Notes: generated by a model from the sequence alone, not told the origin. Positions 19,982 through 28,938 are shown, counted from the stretch's first letter. The stretch is DNA of 64,000 nt from Rhizobium sp. 007 (GCF_015353075.1 NZ_CP064187.1:1798001-1862000); one strand, 5' to 3'. Numbers and translations: made by a program.

Positions 19982-20060
19982 ACTGGCGCGATCTCGTCCG
20001 CCTCCCAAACCTGTCCGGCAGGCGAAAGCTGATGGGCGGTCGCCCTGAAACCGGCTGACC

Positions 20061-20105
20061 GAAAACAAAAAAGGCTCGCAGAGCTCGATCGCGAGCCTTT
20101 CGCCT
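20061..20105. terminator. Bidirectional hairpin after fumC
   Basis: AAGGCTCGC (20071-20079) pairs with GCGAGCCTT (20091-20099). Read on plus it is followed by TTTCGCC, a weak tract; on minus it is followed by TTTTTTGTTTTC, a strong tract. It can therefore end fumC transcription and any leftward transcript from the small gene at 20291-20491. Confidence 0.75.
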
Positions 20106-20106
20106 C

Positions 20107-20247
20107 GTGATCGGTGTTACGCTCGATTACCAGATCGTCGACAACCTTTCGACGAAGCTGACCGCCACCTAGGTCAGCCGTGATCACGAAGCCGCCGACG
20201 ACATCGACTTCGTGCAGGGCTTCTTCCGCCTGCAGCGTGCGTTCTAA
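20107..20247 (+). pseudogene. Porin-like outer-membrane protein C-terminal remnant
   Basis: One frame reads VIGVTLDYQIVDNLSTKLTA, T, stop, then VSRDHEAADDIDFVQGFFRL and QRAF before TAA at 20245-20247. The alternating pattern and final phenylalanine are those of the last two strands of an outer-membrane beta-barrel; rhizobial porins end in a similar way. An in-frame TAG at 20170-20172 falls where Tyr would be expected, and no start or upstream barrel is present, so only a tail survives. Family assignment is by eye. Confidence 0.55.
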
Positions 20248-20264
20248 TCTGATCTGACAGGATT

Positions 20265-20291
20265 CGCCCGGCTGCGGGCCGGGCGGGTTTC
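20265..20291 (+). terminator. Hairpin after porin remnant
   Basis: CGCCCGGC (20265-20272) pairs with GCCGGGCG (20278-20285), 5-nt loop, followed by GGTTTC. It lies 18 bp after the remnant stop and may be the old terminator of the lost porin gene. The U-tract is short. Confidence 0.55.
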
Positions 20292-20491
20292 TACTGACGT
20301 GCTGCCGGAAGCTCCGGCCGCTTCAAGGAACCGGCATAGAAAACCTCGGCAGGATTAAGCCTTGCAAGGATTTCAGTGTGGAAGGCGCCGGTCAGATAAC
20401 CGCTGCCTTTGCTGAAGGCGATTGCAGCGCTGCTGACGATGATGAGAGCCATCGCTAACGACAAAAAATGATGATGCTGAGACCTTTGCAT
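20291..20491 (-). CDS. Small single-pass membrane protein
   Basis: A 66-residue predicted protein with one transmembrane segment (FLSLAMALIIVSSAAIAF) followed by KGSGYLTGAFHTEILARLNP and a polar tail. ATG 20491 is chosen; longer in-frame starts exist but add unlikely sequence. It resembles the 74-residue protein at 22351-22575: both have a hydrophobic segment, then SG(Y/F)(L/F)xGA(F/L)(H/R)T(E/D)ILA. The two genes flank the class I fumarase gene; this one is divergent from it. Function unknown. The N-terminus may be an uncleaved signal anchor. Confidence 0.6.
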   Translation of the reverse strand: MQRSQHHHFLSLAMALIIVSSAAIAFSKGSGYLTGAFHTEILARLNPAEVFYAGSLKRPELPAARQ

Positions 20492-20736
20492 CGTCGTATC
20501 TCTTTGCTCGGCCTGTTCGGCGTTCTGCCCGACCCGCTTACTGATATCTGTGCTCGCTGAAGTCCGGTTTAAAGCCCGTATAATCACAGCTGATCATGCA
20601 TGAACGCCGAATAATCATGCCGCTGTGGTCGTCATTCGATGGGGCAACGATGCCTGCTTGACGATTGCATTTGCCGTTCGCCCGATTTAGATCGGTTCCA
20701 AACTGTGCGATGCCAATCTCAAGAAAGGTCACTTCG

Positions 20737-22344
20737 ATGGCTGACGATCTCTTCCCGCTCGGCAAGGACACCACCCCTTACCGCAAGATCAGCAGCGACC
20801 ACGTCTCTGTCGACAGCTTCAGGGGACAAGAGATCCTGACGGTAGAACCCGAGGGCATGCGGCTGCTTGCCGAAACTGCCTTTGCCGACATCAACCATCT
20901 GCTGCGGCCCGGCCACCTGAAGCAGCTTGCCGCCATCCTCGACGATCCGGAAGCAACCGAAAACGACCGTTTCGTCGCCTACGACCTTCTGAAGAACGCC
21001 AATATCGCCGCAAGCGGCATCCTCCCCATGTGCCAGGACACCGGTACTGCGATCATCATGGGCAAGAAGGGCCGCCGGGTGTGGACCGAAGGCGGCGATT
21101 ACACAGCGCTCGCAGAGGGCGTGATGGACGCCTACGAGAAGAAGAACCTGCGCTATTCGCAACTCGCGCCTCTCAAGATGTTCGAGGAGAAAAACACCAA
21201 GAACAACCTGCCTGCCCAGATCGACATTTATGAGGAAGGCACCGATTCCTACGATTTCCTCTTCGTCGCCAAGGGCGGCGGTTCGGCCAACAAGACCTTC
21301 CTCTATCAGGGCACGCCGTCGCTTCTGACGCATGACCGCATGATCGACTTCCTCAAGGAAAAGATCCTGACGCTAGGGACGGCAGCCTGCCCCCCCTACC
21401 ATCTGGCGATCGTCATCGGCGGCACCTCGGCCGAAATGAACCTCAAGACCGTCAAGCTCGCCTCGACACGTTACCTCGACGGCCTGCCGACGGAAGGCTC
21501 CGAGAGCGGCCACGCCTTCCGCGATGTCGAGATGGAAAGGGAAATCCACAAGCTGACGCAGCAAATGGGCGTCGGCGCCCAGTTCGGCGGCAAATATTTC
21601 TGTCACGATGTGCGCGTCATCCGCCTGCCCCGCCACGGCGCATCGCTGCCGATCGGCCTCGGCGTCTCCTGTTCCGCCGATCGTCAGGCCAAGGGCAAGA
21701 TCACCCGCGAGGGCATTTTCGTCGAACAGCTGGAAACCGATCCGTCCAAATATATGCCGGAGATCGACGAGACGAAGCTGTCGGAATCGATGGTCCGCAT
21801 CGACCTCAACCAGTCGATGGCCAACATCCTTGCCGAATTGACCAGGCATCCGGTCAAGACACGCCTGTCGCTGACGGGAACGATCATCGTTGCGCGCGAC
21901 CTTGCCCATGCGAAAATCCGCGAACGCCTCGAAAAGGGTGAAGGCATGCCGGACTACATGAAGAACCACCCGGTTTATTATGCCGGTCCGGCAAAGACGC
22001 CAGCCGGCTACGCCTCGGGCTCCTTCGGCCCGACCACCGCCGGCCGCATGGACAGCTATGTCGACCAGTTCCAGTCTTTCGGCGGCTCGATGGTGATGCT
22101 TGCCAAGGGCAACCGTTCCCGCGCCGTGCGCGAAGCCTGCAAGGCGCATGGCGGCTTCTATCTTGGCTCGATCGGCGGTCCGGCCGCCCGCCTGGCGCAG
22201 GATTGCATCAAGAAGGTCGACGTCCTGGAATATCCGGAACTCGGCATGGAGGCCGTCTGGAGGATCGAGGTCGTGGATTTCCCGGCCTTCATCGTCATCG
22301 ACGACAAAGGCAACGACTTCTTCCAGGAGCTCAATCTCGGCTGA
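20737..22344 (+). CDS. fumA: Fumarate hydratase class I (iron-sulfur)
   Basis: A 535-residue class I fumarase, unrelated in sequence to FumC, using a [4Fe-4S] cluster that is oxygen- and superoxide-sensitive. Three candidate cluster cysteines are visible in [31 protein letters not shown] and [12 protein letters not shown]. Other blocks are [33 protein letters not shown] and [20 protein letters not shown], in the order N-terminal catalytic domain then C-terminal beta domain. ATG 20737 has AAGAAAGG upstream. The gene is monocistronic, set between two antisense small membrane-protein genes. Confidence 0.94.
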   Translation: MADDLFPLGKDTTPYRKISSDHVSVDSFRGQEILTVEPEGMRLLAETAFADINHLLRPGHLKQLAAILDDPEATENDRFVAYDLLKNANIAASGILPMCQDTGTAIIMGKKGRRVWTEGGDYTALAEGVMDAYEKKNLRYSQLAPLKMFEEKNTKNNLPAQIDIYEEGTDSYDFLFVAKGGGSANKTFLYQGTPSLLTHDRMIDFLKEKILTLGTAACPPYHLAIVIGGTSAEMNLKTVKLASTRYLDGLPTEGSESGHAFRDVEMEREIHKLTQQMGVGAQFGGKYFCHDVRVIRLPRHGASLPIGLGVSCSADRQAKGKITREGIFVEQLETDPSKYMPEIDETKLSESMVRIDLNQSMANILAELTRHPVKTRLSLTGTIIVARDLAHAKIRERLEKGEGMPDYMKNHPVYYAGPAKTPAGYASGSFGPTTAGRMDSYVDQFQSFGGSMVMLAKGNRSRAVREACKAHGGFYLGSIGGPAARLAQDCIKKVDVLEYPELGMEAVWRIEVVDFPAFIVIDDKGNDFFQELNLG

Positions 22345-22350
22345 GTGCCA

Positions 22351-22575
22351 TCAATGAACCACGGCGGTCTTGCGCGGATCGATCTGCTGGGTGCTGGCCA
22401 GGCTATTCAAAGCCTGAAAATCGGCAGCGCCCAGCGATTCTTCCGCCCTTACGCTGGCGAGGATATCGGTGCGCAACGCGCCGTCGAAGAAGCCGCTGTC
22501 CTGCAGCAATAATGCCGAGCCGGCGACAATGGCGGCCGTAAGAATGACCGGTAACGTATGACGAGAGGTTTCCAT
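22351..22575 (-). CDS. Small single-pass membrane protein, paralogue
   Basis: A 74-residue predicted protein with a hydrophobic segment (LPVILTAAIVAGSALLL) followed by QDSGFFDGALRTDILASVRA and a polar tail. It is convergent with the class I fumarase gene, whose stop is 6 bp away. Its pattern SGFFDGALRTDILA parallels SGYLTGAFHTEILA in the gene at 20291-20491, so the two look like diverged duplicates. ATG 22575 is chosen; an in-frame upstream ATG would add a long unlikely extension. No known family recognised. Confidence 0.6.
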   Translation of the reverse strand: METSRHTLPVILTAAIVAGSALLLQDSGFFDGALRTDILASVRAEESLGAADFQALNSLASTQQIDPRKTAVVH

Positions 22576-22923
22576 AATCTCATGCCTTCTGCAGGACCGC
22601 TCTAGGTCCATTGAGAAGGAATGTGCGCCTCGTCCACCGTTTACAAAAGGGCACATTTTCGACACCAACTGTCAACAAATCGAAGACGCTTAAAAACAAT
22701 CGTCGGAAGCCCGCATATTTTGGGGGTTTTTCGCGGCAAAAATGCGCCAAAATGTGAGGAAGACTCAGGTTCTCGCCTGATTTCCATTGCCTAGTATTTC
22801 ATCGCCGGGGGGACCAGAATACTCACATCTAATCTTTAGTATATATGCCTTTAATCCTTTCCCAACGAATTTAAGCTAGTCAATAGAAGATTGCCTTCGA
22901 AATCTCATTGAGGAGTATGCCGA
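22576..22923. promoter_or_regulatory. Promoter region of the GGDEF gene
   Basis: A 348-bp AT-rich gap between the divergent small membrane-protein and diguanylate cyclase genes. ATTTTGG (22717-22723) and CCAAAAT (22747-22753) form a spaced inverted repeat, and TATATATGCC near 22840 could serve as a -10. A good GAGG-type ribosome site precedes ATG 22924. No coding sequence seen. Confidence 0.4.
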
Positions 22924-23991
22924 ATGACTGCGGCTGCAGCGCCAAAGGCGCAGGTTCCCGACGTGGCAGGTCAGATCACCTATGCCATGCGCTCGATGGG
23001 GGTCGCGCCAATCCCGCGCAATTACGAGCTCTTCTATGAGGCCTATATCGGCTCCAACCCCGCCTTGACGCGCGACCTTGCTGCCCTTGGCAGTCAGGCA
23101 ACCCAGGTAGAACTCGACGCGCTCGGCGCACAGCACTTCACCCATTCGCCCGCCCGTGTCTTCGACGACGCCCACACGCGCATCGCCGCCGAGCTCGAAG
23201 GGCTCCTGCGCGTCCTGCGCCAGGAGCAGACCTCGCTCGAAAGCTACAACCAGCTGCTCGGCGAAACCTACAAGCGCATCAATTCCAAGAGTGCCGCCAG
23301 CGTCGAACTCATCGAAAACGCCATCACTATTCTCACCGAGGCGACCGGCGATACGATGGCGCATGGCGAAAGGACTGTCGAGAACGTCGCCCAGCGCTCG
23401 CAGGAGATGGACCGGGTCCGCAAGGAACTCGATGAATACAAGCGCATAGCCAATACCGACTCGCTGACGCGCCTTTCCAACCGCCGGGCCTTCGACGATC
23501 GCCTCGCCGCCGTCTTCGACAATCCGGCACTGAAGCCCATCACCGCGCTGGTACTTGCCGATATCGACAATTTCAAGAAGATCAACGACACTTACGGCCA
23601 TCCGGTCGGCGACAAGATCCTCGCGACCGTCGCCTCCGTCATCCGCGCCAATGTCCGCCGCGATATCTTCGTCGCCCGCACCGGTGGTGAGGAGTTCGCG
23701 CTGATCGTCGACGGCAATACGCCGGAGGAAGTGATGAGCATGGCGGAGCGCATCCGCCGCACGCTCGAGGCGACTCCCTTCAAGAATTCCCGCACTCGCG
23801 TGAATTATGGCCCCGTGACCGTCTCCATGGGTGTCTGCATGGCATCGAACGCCGATGATCCGGGCGAGCTTTACCACAAGACCGACATCGCTCTCTACGG
23901 AGCAAAGAATGCCGGGCGCAACTGCTGCATCCTCTATCAGGATGGTATGCAGAAAGACTTCAGCAAGAGCTGGCTGATCTACAAGTCGTAA
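22924..23991 (+). CDS. Diguanylate cyclase (GGDEF)
   Basis: A 355-residue soluble protein expected to make cyclic di-GMP. The C-terminal GGDEF domain (about 175-345) begins DSLTRLSNRRAFDDRL, has the metal-site stretch LADIDNFKKINDTYGHPVGD, and the active-site loop ARTGGEEFAL with GGEEF at 254-258. The inhibitory I-site RxxD that normally ends five residues before the loop is absent: the sequence there is RRDI. The first 170 residues are helical, with a conserved-looking start (ITYAMRSMGVAPIPRNYELF) of unknown sensory role and no membrane segment. Transcribed alone. Confidence 0.93.
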   Translation: MTAAAAPKAQVPDVAGQITYAMRSMGVAPIPRNYELFYEAYIGSNPALTRDLAALGSQATQVELDALGAQHFTHSPARVFDDAHTRIAAELEGLLRVLRQEQTSLESYNQLLGETYKRINSKSAASVELIENAITILTEATGDTMAHGERTVENVAQRSQEMDRVRKELDEYKRIANTDSLTRLSNRRAFDDRLAAVFDNPALKPITALVLADIDNFKKINDTYGHPVGDKILATVASVIRANVRRDIFVARTGGEEFALIVDGNTPEEVMSMAERIRRTLEATPFKNSRTRVNYGPVTVSMGVCMASNADDPGELYHKTDIALYGAKNAGRNCCILYQDGMQKDFSKSWLIYKS

Positions 23992-24015
23992 CAGTCACCA
24001 TTCGGTGACGGCTGC

Positions 24016-24627
24016 CTACCACATCGTCTTTGCCGCACGGCCCGCCCACTCCCGGTCGTAGGTTTCGTGATCGAAATCTTCCGCCGCCGCCGTGAGCATC
24101 AGGCCGGGCGTCGGTAGCTTCGCCGGATCGGCAAAGTTCTCCGGGTTCCAAAGCTGCGCTCGTATAAGCGCGCGGGCGCACTGGAAATAGACGTCGTCGA
24201 TGGTGATCACCACGATGGTGCGCGGATGCTTACCATCCATCTCGAAACTTTCGAGCAGCGCCTCGTCGTTCGACACCACCCCGCGGCCGTTGATGCGCAT
24301 CGTCGTGTTCGAACCCGGCACCAGGAACATGAGCGCAAGGCGCGGATCGCGCACGATATTTGAAAGCGAATCAATGCGGTTGTTGCCGCGCCAGTCGGGC
24401 AGATGCAGCGTCTTTTCGTCGATCACCCGCACGACACCGCCGATGTCGCCGCGCGGCGAGCAGTCGAGCCCTTCCGGCCCGACGGTCGCCAGCGCCATGA
24501 AGGGCGAAGCTTCGATCATCTGGCGGTAGAGCGGCGTCAGCACCCTGGTCACCTTGGCAACGGACGCCTGCGTCAGGCCTCCCGCATAGATTTTGCCGAG
24601 TTCCTCAACCGTCCTGATGACTTTCAT
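24016..24627 (-). CDS. Pyridoxamine-phosphate-oxidase-like flavoprotein
   Basis: A 203-residue protein of the PNPOx-like split-barrel FMN family. Blocks supporting this are PFMALATVGPEGLDCSPRGD near residue 45, LPDWRGNNRIDSLSNIVRDP, LALMFLVPGSNTTMRINGRG and VYFQCARALIRAQLW in the C-terminal part. Such proteins bind FMN or F420-like cofactors; the substrate is unknown and it is not the true PdxH. ATG 24627 has AGGA at good spacing; an in-frame ATG at 24648 is weaker. It is convergent with the diguanylate cyclase gene and stands alone. Confidence 0.82.
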   Translation of the reverse strand: MKVIRTVEELGKIYAGGLTQASVAKVTRVLTPLYRQMIEASPFMALATVGPEGLDCSPRGDIGGVVRVIDEKTLHLPDWRGNNRIDSLSNIVRDPRLALMFLVPGSNTTMRINGRGVVSNDEALLESFEMDGKHPRTIVVITIDDVYFQCARALIRAQLWNPENFADPAKLPTPGLMLTAAAEDFDHETYDREWAGRAAKTMW

Positions 24628-24677
24628 GATCGTCCTGCCACGTTTCAAAGACCGCCCACTAGCCGCCAGAAATGACG

Positions 24678-25631
24678 CTAAAATGACGCCCGTTTACCCG
24701 GAAGCTCAAAAAGCGGAATGATCTCAGCATCATTTTTGATGGGATCATCGGCAAGGAAACGCTGGATCTCCGCAAGCACCGGCTCGGCGCTGACGATCCG
24801 CCGGTGGCCGAAGCCGTTGGCCCAGAAGAGGCGCACGCTCCTGCCCGAGGCGGCGTAGCGCCGCGCATGATTAGCGCTGACTTCCTTGTCGTCTTCGGCG
24901 TGGATCACCAGCATCGGGCGCGCCATTGTTGCAGCAGCCTCCCCCGCATCGAAATCCTCCAGTCTCCGGCCGGTCAGCCGATGCACCTCACCCTCAAGCG
25001 CCGCCTGTGCCGCCCTTTCGAGGCCGACCATCCTGCCGAAGCCGGCAAACAGCCATTTCATCTCGCTCGGCGAGCCGATCGTGACGATCTTTCCGGCCGA
25101 CAGCGCTTCGATTTCAGGTAGCAGGCCGGCGGCCGAAACCATCAGGGCCGCGCCGCCGAAGGAATGGCCGACTGTCGCGTCGAATGGCCCAAACCGCGCC
25201 TCGGCTGCGGCGATCGTCTCTACAGCAAGCCCCATATGCAGGAAGCGTCCGCCTGCGCGCCCGTGGCCCGGAAAATCGACGCCGATCACCTCCGCGCCGC
25301 TTGCGGCAAGCGCACCGATCAGATCGGTCATGTATTCCATGCTCGATCCCCAGCCGTGCGTCACAAGGTAACGCTGCCGCCTGCCGGCAGCACCGCCGTT
25401 GATCCGGTAGGCATGCGCCCGCCGCCCACCCGCAAGGCGAAACTCGATTCGCTCCGCCGATTGCAGGAAAACCCGGCCGGCCGCATGTGCCGCTCTGGCC
25501 TTGGCGCCCTTTGGTTTTGCGGACGGCGTCAGGCAGAACAGCCGGAATGCCGTCTTGCCCGCAAGAAGCGGTGAAACCGCCTGCAACAGCGAAAATCCGA
25601 GGCGGGTGACCTTCAGTGCAAAGTTTGGCAT
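24678..25631 (-). CDS. Alpha/beta hydrolase
   Basis: A 317-residue alpha/beta hydrolase. The oxyanion region is YLVTHGWGSSMEYM, the nucleophile elbow GHSFGGAALMVSA, the acid is probably in LVIHAEDDKEVSANHA, and the catalytic His in WANGFGHRRIVSAEPV. A PGHGRAGGR loop after the second strand is typical of esterase and lipase-like members. The first 25 residues are hydrophobic but do not look like a cleaved signal. It is divergent from a MarR gene 45 bp away with a shared palindrome, so it is probably the target of that regulator. Substrate unknown. Confidence 0.88.
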   Translation of the reverse strand: MPNFALKVTRLGFSLLQAVSPLLAGKTAFRLFCLTPSAKPKGAKARAAHAAGRVFLQSAERIEFRLAGGRRAHAYRINGGAAGRRQRYLVTHGWGSSMEYMTDLIGALAASGAEVIGVDFPGHGRAGGRFLHMGLAVETIAAAEARFGPFDATVGHSFGGAALMVSAAGLLPEIEALSAGKIVTIGSPSEMKWLFAGFGRMVGLERAAQAALEGEVHRLTGRRLEDFDAGEAAATMARPMLVIHAEDDKEVSANHARRYAASGRSVRLFWANGFGHRRIVSAEPVLAEIQRFLADDPIKNDAEIIPLFELPGKRASF

Positions 25632-25647
25632 AGTGGGAATCCAATAA

Positions 25648-25663
25648 TGTTCAACACTGAACA
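25648..25663. promoter_or_regulatory. Probable MarR operator
   Basis: Perfect inverted repeat TGTTCA-ACAC-TGAACA in the 45-bp gap between the divergent hydrolase and MarR genes. A further TGAACA half-site falls on the MarR start codon (from 25678). Position and symmetry fit a MarR dimer site controlling both genes. Confidence 0.65.
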
Positions 25664-25676
25664 ATAAAGTACAACG

Positions 25677-26144
25677 ATGAACAAAAATCAATCCCTTCCT
25701 TGGGATCATCCGCGTTTTCGCAGCTGGATCGCCGTCGCCCGCGCCTGCCAGTTGATGCAGCAATCCTTGGGCCGCTCGCTGGCAGAGCTCGATATCAAGA
25801 CCCCGCATCTCGATATTCTGATCAATCTTTATCGCTTCGAGGGCATCTCGCAGCAGGAGCTTGCCCGCAAGCTCCTCGTCGGCCGCTCCAATATGAGCAT
25901 GCTGCTGCCACAGATGGAAAAACGCGGCCTGATTAAGCGCCGCGGCGACGACAAGGACAAGCGTGTGCTGCGGCTCTACCTGACACCCGAGGGCCGCAGC
26001 GTCACCGAGCGCGCCATGGTGATCCAGACCGACCTGATCGAGCGGGTGCTGTCCCCCGAGCCGATCGAGCAGTGCATGGCCATGGCAAACTCGATGGAAC
26101 GCATCATCGGCGTGCTGCAGCAGGATCTGCGCGACGAGGATTGA
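25677..26144 (+). CDS. MarR-family regulator
   Basis: A 155-residue winged-helix regulator. The recognition-helix region reads ISQQELARKLLVGRSNMSML, followed by the wing (MEKRGLIKRRGDDKDKRVLR and LYLTPEG), the DxRxxxLxLT pattern of MarR proteins. N- and C-terminal helices make the dimer interface. Members respond to small aromatic or oxidising ligands, which cannot be named here. Divergent from the alpha/beta hydrolase gene, with a perfect operator-like palindrome between; it ends 2 bp before the convergent ltrA-like gene. Confidence 0.92.
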   Translation: MNKNQSLPWDHPRFRSWIAVARACQLMQQSLGRSLAELDIKTPHLDILINLYRFEGISQQELARKLLVGRSNMSMLLPQMEKRGLIKRRGDDKDKRVLRLYLTPEGRSVTERAMVIQTDLIERVLSPEPIEQCMAMANSMERIIGVLQQDLRDED

Positions 26145-26146
26145 TA

Positions 26147-27337
26147 TCAGTGCAGCGTGCGCCCGGCCGGGCGCCCGGCAAGCGATCTGTATTCCCATGC
26201 GGCAACGACGATCAGCACCAGCGTCGCCAGAATGCCCATCACATAGACTTCGAGCACCGGTGCCAGGAACGCCAAAAGGACTAGAAGCACAAGGCCCGCG
26301 AAATGCGAAAGCGGCGCTCGCCCGCTCGTTGCGCCCTTGAACCAGAGATTGCCAACAAGGAAAAGCCCCGAGCCACCGAGGATCGCAGCCATCACGCCGA
26401 CATCGCCGCTGTCGTGGGGATGCGAGAACATGAACTCGACGGCCACCGCATGCACGATGATGCCGGCGAGAATCGGAATATGAGCATAGGTGAAAGCCTG
26501 CCGCGCAAGGCGGCCCGGCGTCTCGTCATGCTCGATCCGGTGTGCGGCCCGCTGATGCCCGAACCGGAAATAGAGCCACCACATCGCGACGGTTCCAACA
26601 AAGCCCGTGACGAAAACGACGGTCGTTAGACCGGAAAACGGCAGTTCCGAAAAGGTGCGGCCGGAAACGAGGATCGCTTCGCCGAGGCAGATGATGATGA
26701 ACAGCGCGCAACGCTCCGCCATATGGGCGCCCGAGACATCCCAGTCCGCCGCCGTCGACTTGCCCAGCCCCGGCACGAAGAAACCTGAGGCCGGACCCGC
26801 ATAATCGATGAGGAGCGCGATAATCCATGTAATCAACCGCCCCTCATGCTCCAGAAAACCGCCGGCGATCCAGAAAACGCCGGCAACCGCAAGCCATGTG
26901 CTGATGCGGATGAAGTTCAGATAGTTCGAGCGGCCGGCATCCTTCATCGCATAGAGCGCAAAAAACGACCGTCCGACCTGCATCAGCACGTAGGCAGCGG
27001 CAAAAAGCAGTCCCTTGTCGCCGAAAGCTTCGGGAATCGAAGCCGAAAGCACCAGTCCGAGCAGCATCAGAGTAACGAGCATGCCGCGCACCGGCATCTT
27101 TTCCGGATCGAGCCAGTTCGTTACCCAGGCGGTAAAGACCCAGACCCACCAGACGGCGAAGGTCATCAGCGCCGCTTCGACTGCGCCGAGCAGCGTGTAG
27201 TGGGCCGCCAGCGCGTGGGAAAGCTGTGAAATGGAAAAGACGAACACCAGGTCGAAGAAGAGTTCGAGAAAGCTGACCTTGCTGTCGGCCGGACTTCCCT
27301 TCGAACGCAGCCAGCTTTTACCTGTGGTTCCCGCCAT
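26147..27337 (-). CDS. LtrA-family membrane protein
   Basis: A 396-residue integral membrane protein of the low-temperature-requirement A family, about ten to twelve transmembrane segments. The hallmark start is VSFLELFFDLVFVFSISQLS, and further landmarks are WWVWVFTAWVTNWLDPE, ERCALFIIICLGEAILVSGR and FTYAHIPILAGIIVHAVAVE. LtrA was named in Listeria for growth in the cold, but the biochemical role is unsettled and it may be a transporter. Start ATG 27337. It lies alone between the MarR and DUF971 genes. Confidence 0.9.
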   Translation of the reverse strand: MAGTTGKSWLRSKGSPADSKVSFLELFFDLVFVFSISQLSHALAAHYTLLGAVEAALMTFAVWWVWVFTAWVTNWLDPEKMPVRGMLVTLMLLGLVLSASIPEAFGDKGLLFAAAYVLMQVGRSFFALYAMKDAGRSNYLNFIRISTWLAVAGVFWIAGGFLEHEGRLITWIIALLIDYAGPASGFFVPGLGKSTAADWDVSGAHMAERCALFIIICLGEAILVSGRTFSELPFSGLTTVVFVTGFVGTVAMWWLYFRFGHQRAAHRIEHDETPGRLARQAFTYAHIPILAGIIVHAVAVEFMFSHPHDSGDVGVMAAILGGSGLFLVGNLWFKGATSGRAPLSHFAGLVLLVLLAFLAPVLEVYVMGILATLVLIVVAAWEYRSLAGRPAGRTLH

Positions 27338-27364
27338 TTTCCCCCCTTTATGGCTGTTGATCGC

Positions 27365-27739
27365 TCAGCGCGGCTTTTCCGCGACGTCGCGGCTCATGCC
27401 CTTCTCGCCGAGTTCCTTCTCGTATTCCGCAAAAAGCTCCTCCCCACGCTCGCCGAGCTCGCGCAGATAGACCCAGGTGAAGAGGCCCGTATCGTGCATG
27501 TCGTCGAAGCCGATGCGCACGGCATAATTGCCGGTCGGCGTCATCGAGATGATTGCGACGTTGCGCTTGCCGGGAACCGTCAACTTCTGCCCCGGCCCAT
27601 GGCCCTGTACTTCTGCCGAGGGCGAAAGCACGCGTAACATTTCGGCCGAAAGATCAAAGCTCTGGCCGTCGTTGAAGGTCACGGTCAGACGCTGCCGGTC
27701 CTTCGAGACACGCAGTTCAGTGGGCCAGATATCGCTCAT
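27365..27739 (-). CDS. DUF971 protein
   Basis: A 124-residue protein with the DUF971 (gamma-butyrobetaine-hydroxylase N-terminal-like) fold: [20 protein letters not shown] at the start, [20 protein letters not shown], and [20 protein letters not shown] near the end. Such domains often accompany iron-sulfur assembly or Mrp-type proteins, but here it is stand-alone. ATG 27739 has GGAGAGA at good spacing. It is divergent from moaA, an [Fe-S] enzyme gene, which hints at but does not prove a link to iron-sulfur biology. Confidence 0.85.
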   Translation of the reverse strand: MSDIWPTELRVSKDRQRLTVTFNDGQSFDLSAEMLRVLSPSAEVQGHGPGQKLTVPGKRNVAIISMTPTGNYAVRIGFDDMHDTGLFTWVYLRELGERGEELFAEYEKELGEKGMSRDVAEKPR

Positions 27740-27872
27740 CGCTCTCTCCAATTGTCACAGAGCAGTAGGCAATCGAGCATTTCGAGGCAAGCTCAATTTA
27801 CCGTGCGTCCCCCGCCTTTCCCTTGACGGTGCAGCCACATCTGTCCACATTACCATGACGACGGAGGTATTG

Positions 27873-28919
27873 GTGAACAGCAACGTTGGAACGATAGCAA
27901 GCGCATCGCCTCTAGTGGCAGATGCAGCCCCGATGATCGACCCCTTTGGACGGGCGGTCACTTATCTGCGCGTCTCCGTCACCGACCGCTGCGATTTCCG
28001 CTGCACCTACTGCATGGCGGAAAACATGACATTCCTGCCGAAGAAGGACCTTCTGACGCTGGAAGAGCTGAACCGGCTCTGTTCGGCCTTCATCGCCAAG
28101 GGCGTGCGCAAGATCAGGCTGACCGGCGGCGAGCCGCTGGTGCGCAAGAACATCATGTTCCTCGTCCGCGAGCTCGGAAAGCGGATCGGCTCCGGCCTCG
28201 AGGAACTGACGCTGACGACCAACGGCTCCCAGCTTGCCCGCCATGCGGAGGAGCTCTACGACTGCGGCGTGCGCCGCATCAACGTCTCGCTTGATACGCT
28301 CGACCCCGACAAGTTCCGCAAGATCACCCGCTGGGGTGATTTCGCCAAGGTCATGGAAGGAATCGACGCGGCGCAGAACGCCGGCTTGAAGATCAAGCTC
28401 AACGCGGTCGCGCTCAAGGATTTCAACCAAGCCGAGATACCGGACATGCTGCGTTTCGCCCATGGCCGCGGCATGGACCTCACCGTCATCGAAACCATGC
28501 CGATGGGCGAGATCGACGAGGATAGAACCGACCAGTATCTGCCGCTCTCCGAGCTTCGCGCCGATCTCGAACGTGAGTTCACGCTAACCGATATCGGCTA
28601 CAAGACCGGCGGTCCGGCACGCTATGTCGAAGTCGCCGAAACCGCGGGCCGCCTCGGCTTTATAACGCCGATGACGCATAATTTCTGCGAAAGCTGCAAC
28701 CGCGTCCGCCTCACCTGCACCGGCACGCTCTATATGTGCCTCGGCCAGAACGATGCCGCCGATCTCCGCTCTGCACTGCGCGCCACGGACGACGACGGCC
28801 TGGTCTACGCCGCGATCGACGAAGCGATCACCCGCAAGCCGAAAGGCCACGACTTCATCATCGACCGCACCCACAACCGCCCGGCGGTCTCCCGCCACAT
28901 GAGTGTCACCGGCGGGTGA
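27873..28919 (+). CDS. moaA: GTP 3',8-cyclase MoaA
   Basis: A 348-residue radical-SAM enzyme for the first step of molybdenum cofactor synthesis, rearranging GTP on the way to cyclic pyranopterin. The N-terminal cluster motif is RCDFRCTYC (Cys40, Cys44, Cys47). The second cluster is [20 protein letters not shown] near the end. The C-terminal GG (SVTGG) needed by MoaA is intact. I choose GTG 27873 because GGAGG lies 5 nt upstream; ATG 27855 is in frame but has no ribosome site. A CTTGAC at 27822 may be its -35. Mo cofactor is needed by nitrate reductase and nitrogenase-related metabolism. mobA and mobB are 3 kb downstream. Confidence 0.95.
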   Translation: MNSNVGTIASASPLVADAAPMIDPFGRAVTYLRVSVTDRCDFRCTYCMAENMTFLPKKDLLTLEELNRLCSAFIAKGVRKIRLTGGEPLVRKNIMFLVRELGKRIGSGLEELTLTTNGSQLARHAEELYDCGVRRINVSLDTLDPDKFRKITRWGDFAKVMEGIDAAQNAGLKIKLNAVALKDFNQAEIPDMLRFAHGRGMDLTVIETMPMGEIDEDRTDQYLPLSELRADLEREFTLTDIGYKTGGPARYVEVAETAGRLGFITPMTHNFCESCNRVRLTCTGTLYMCLGQNDAADLRSALRATDDDGLVYAAIDEAITRKPKGHDFIIDRTHNRPAVSRHMSVTGG

Positions 28920-28938
28920 GCGGTTCCACTTGAGTGCG

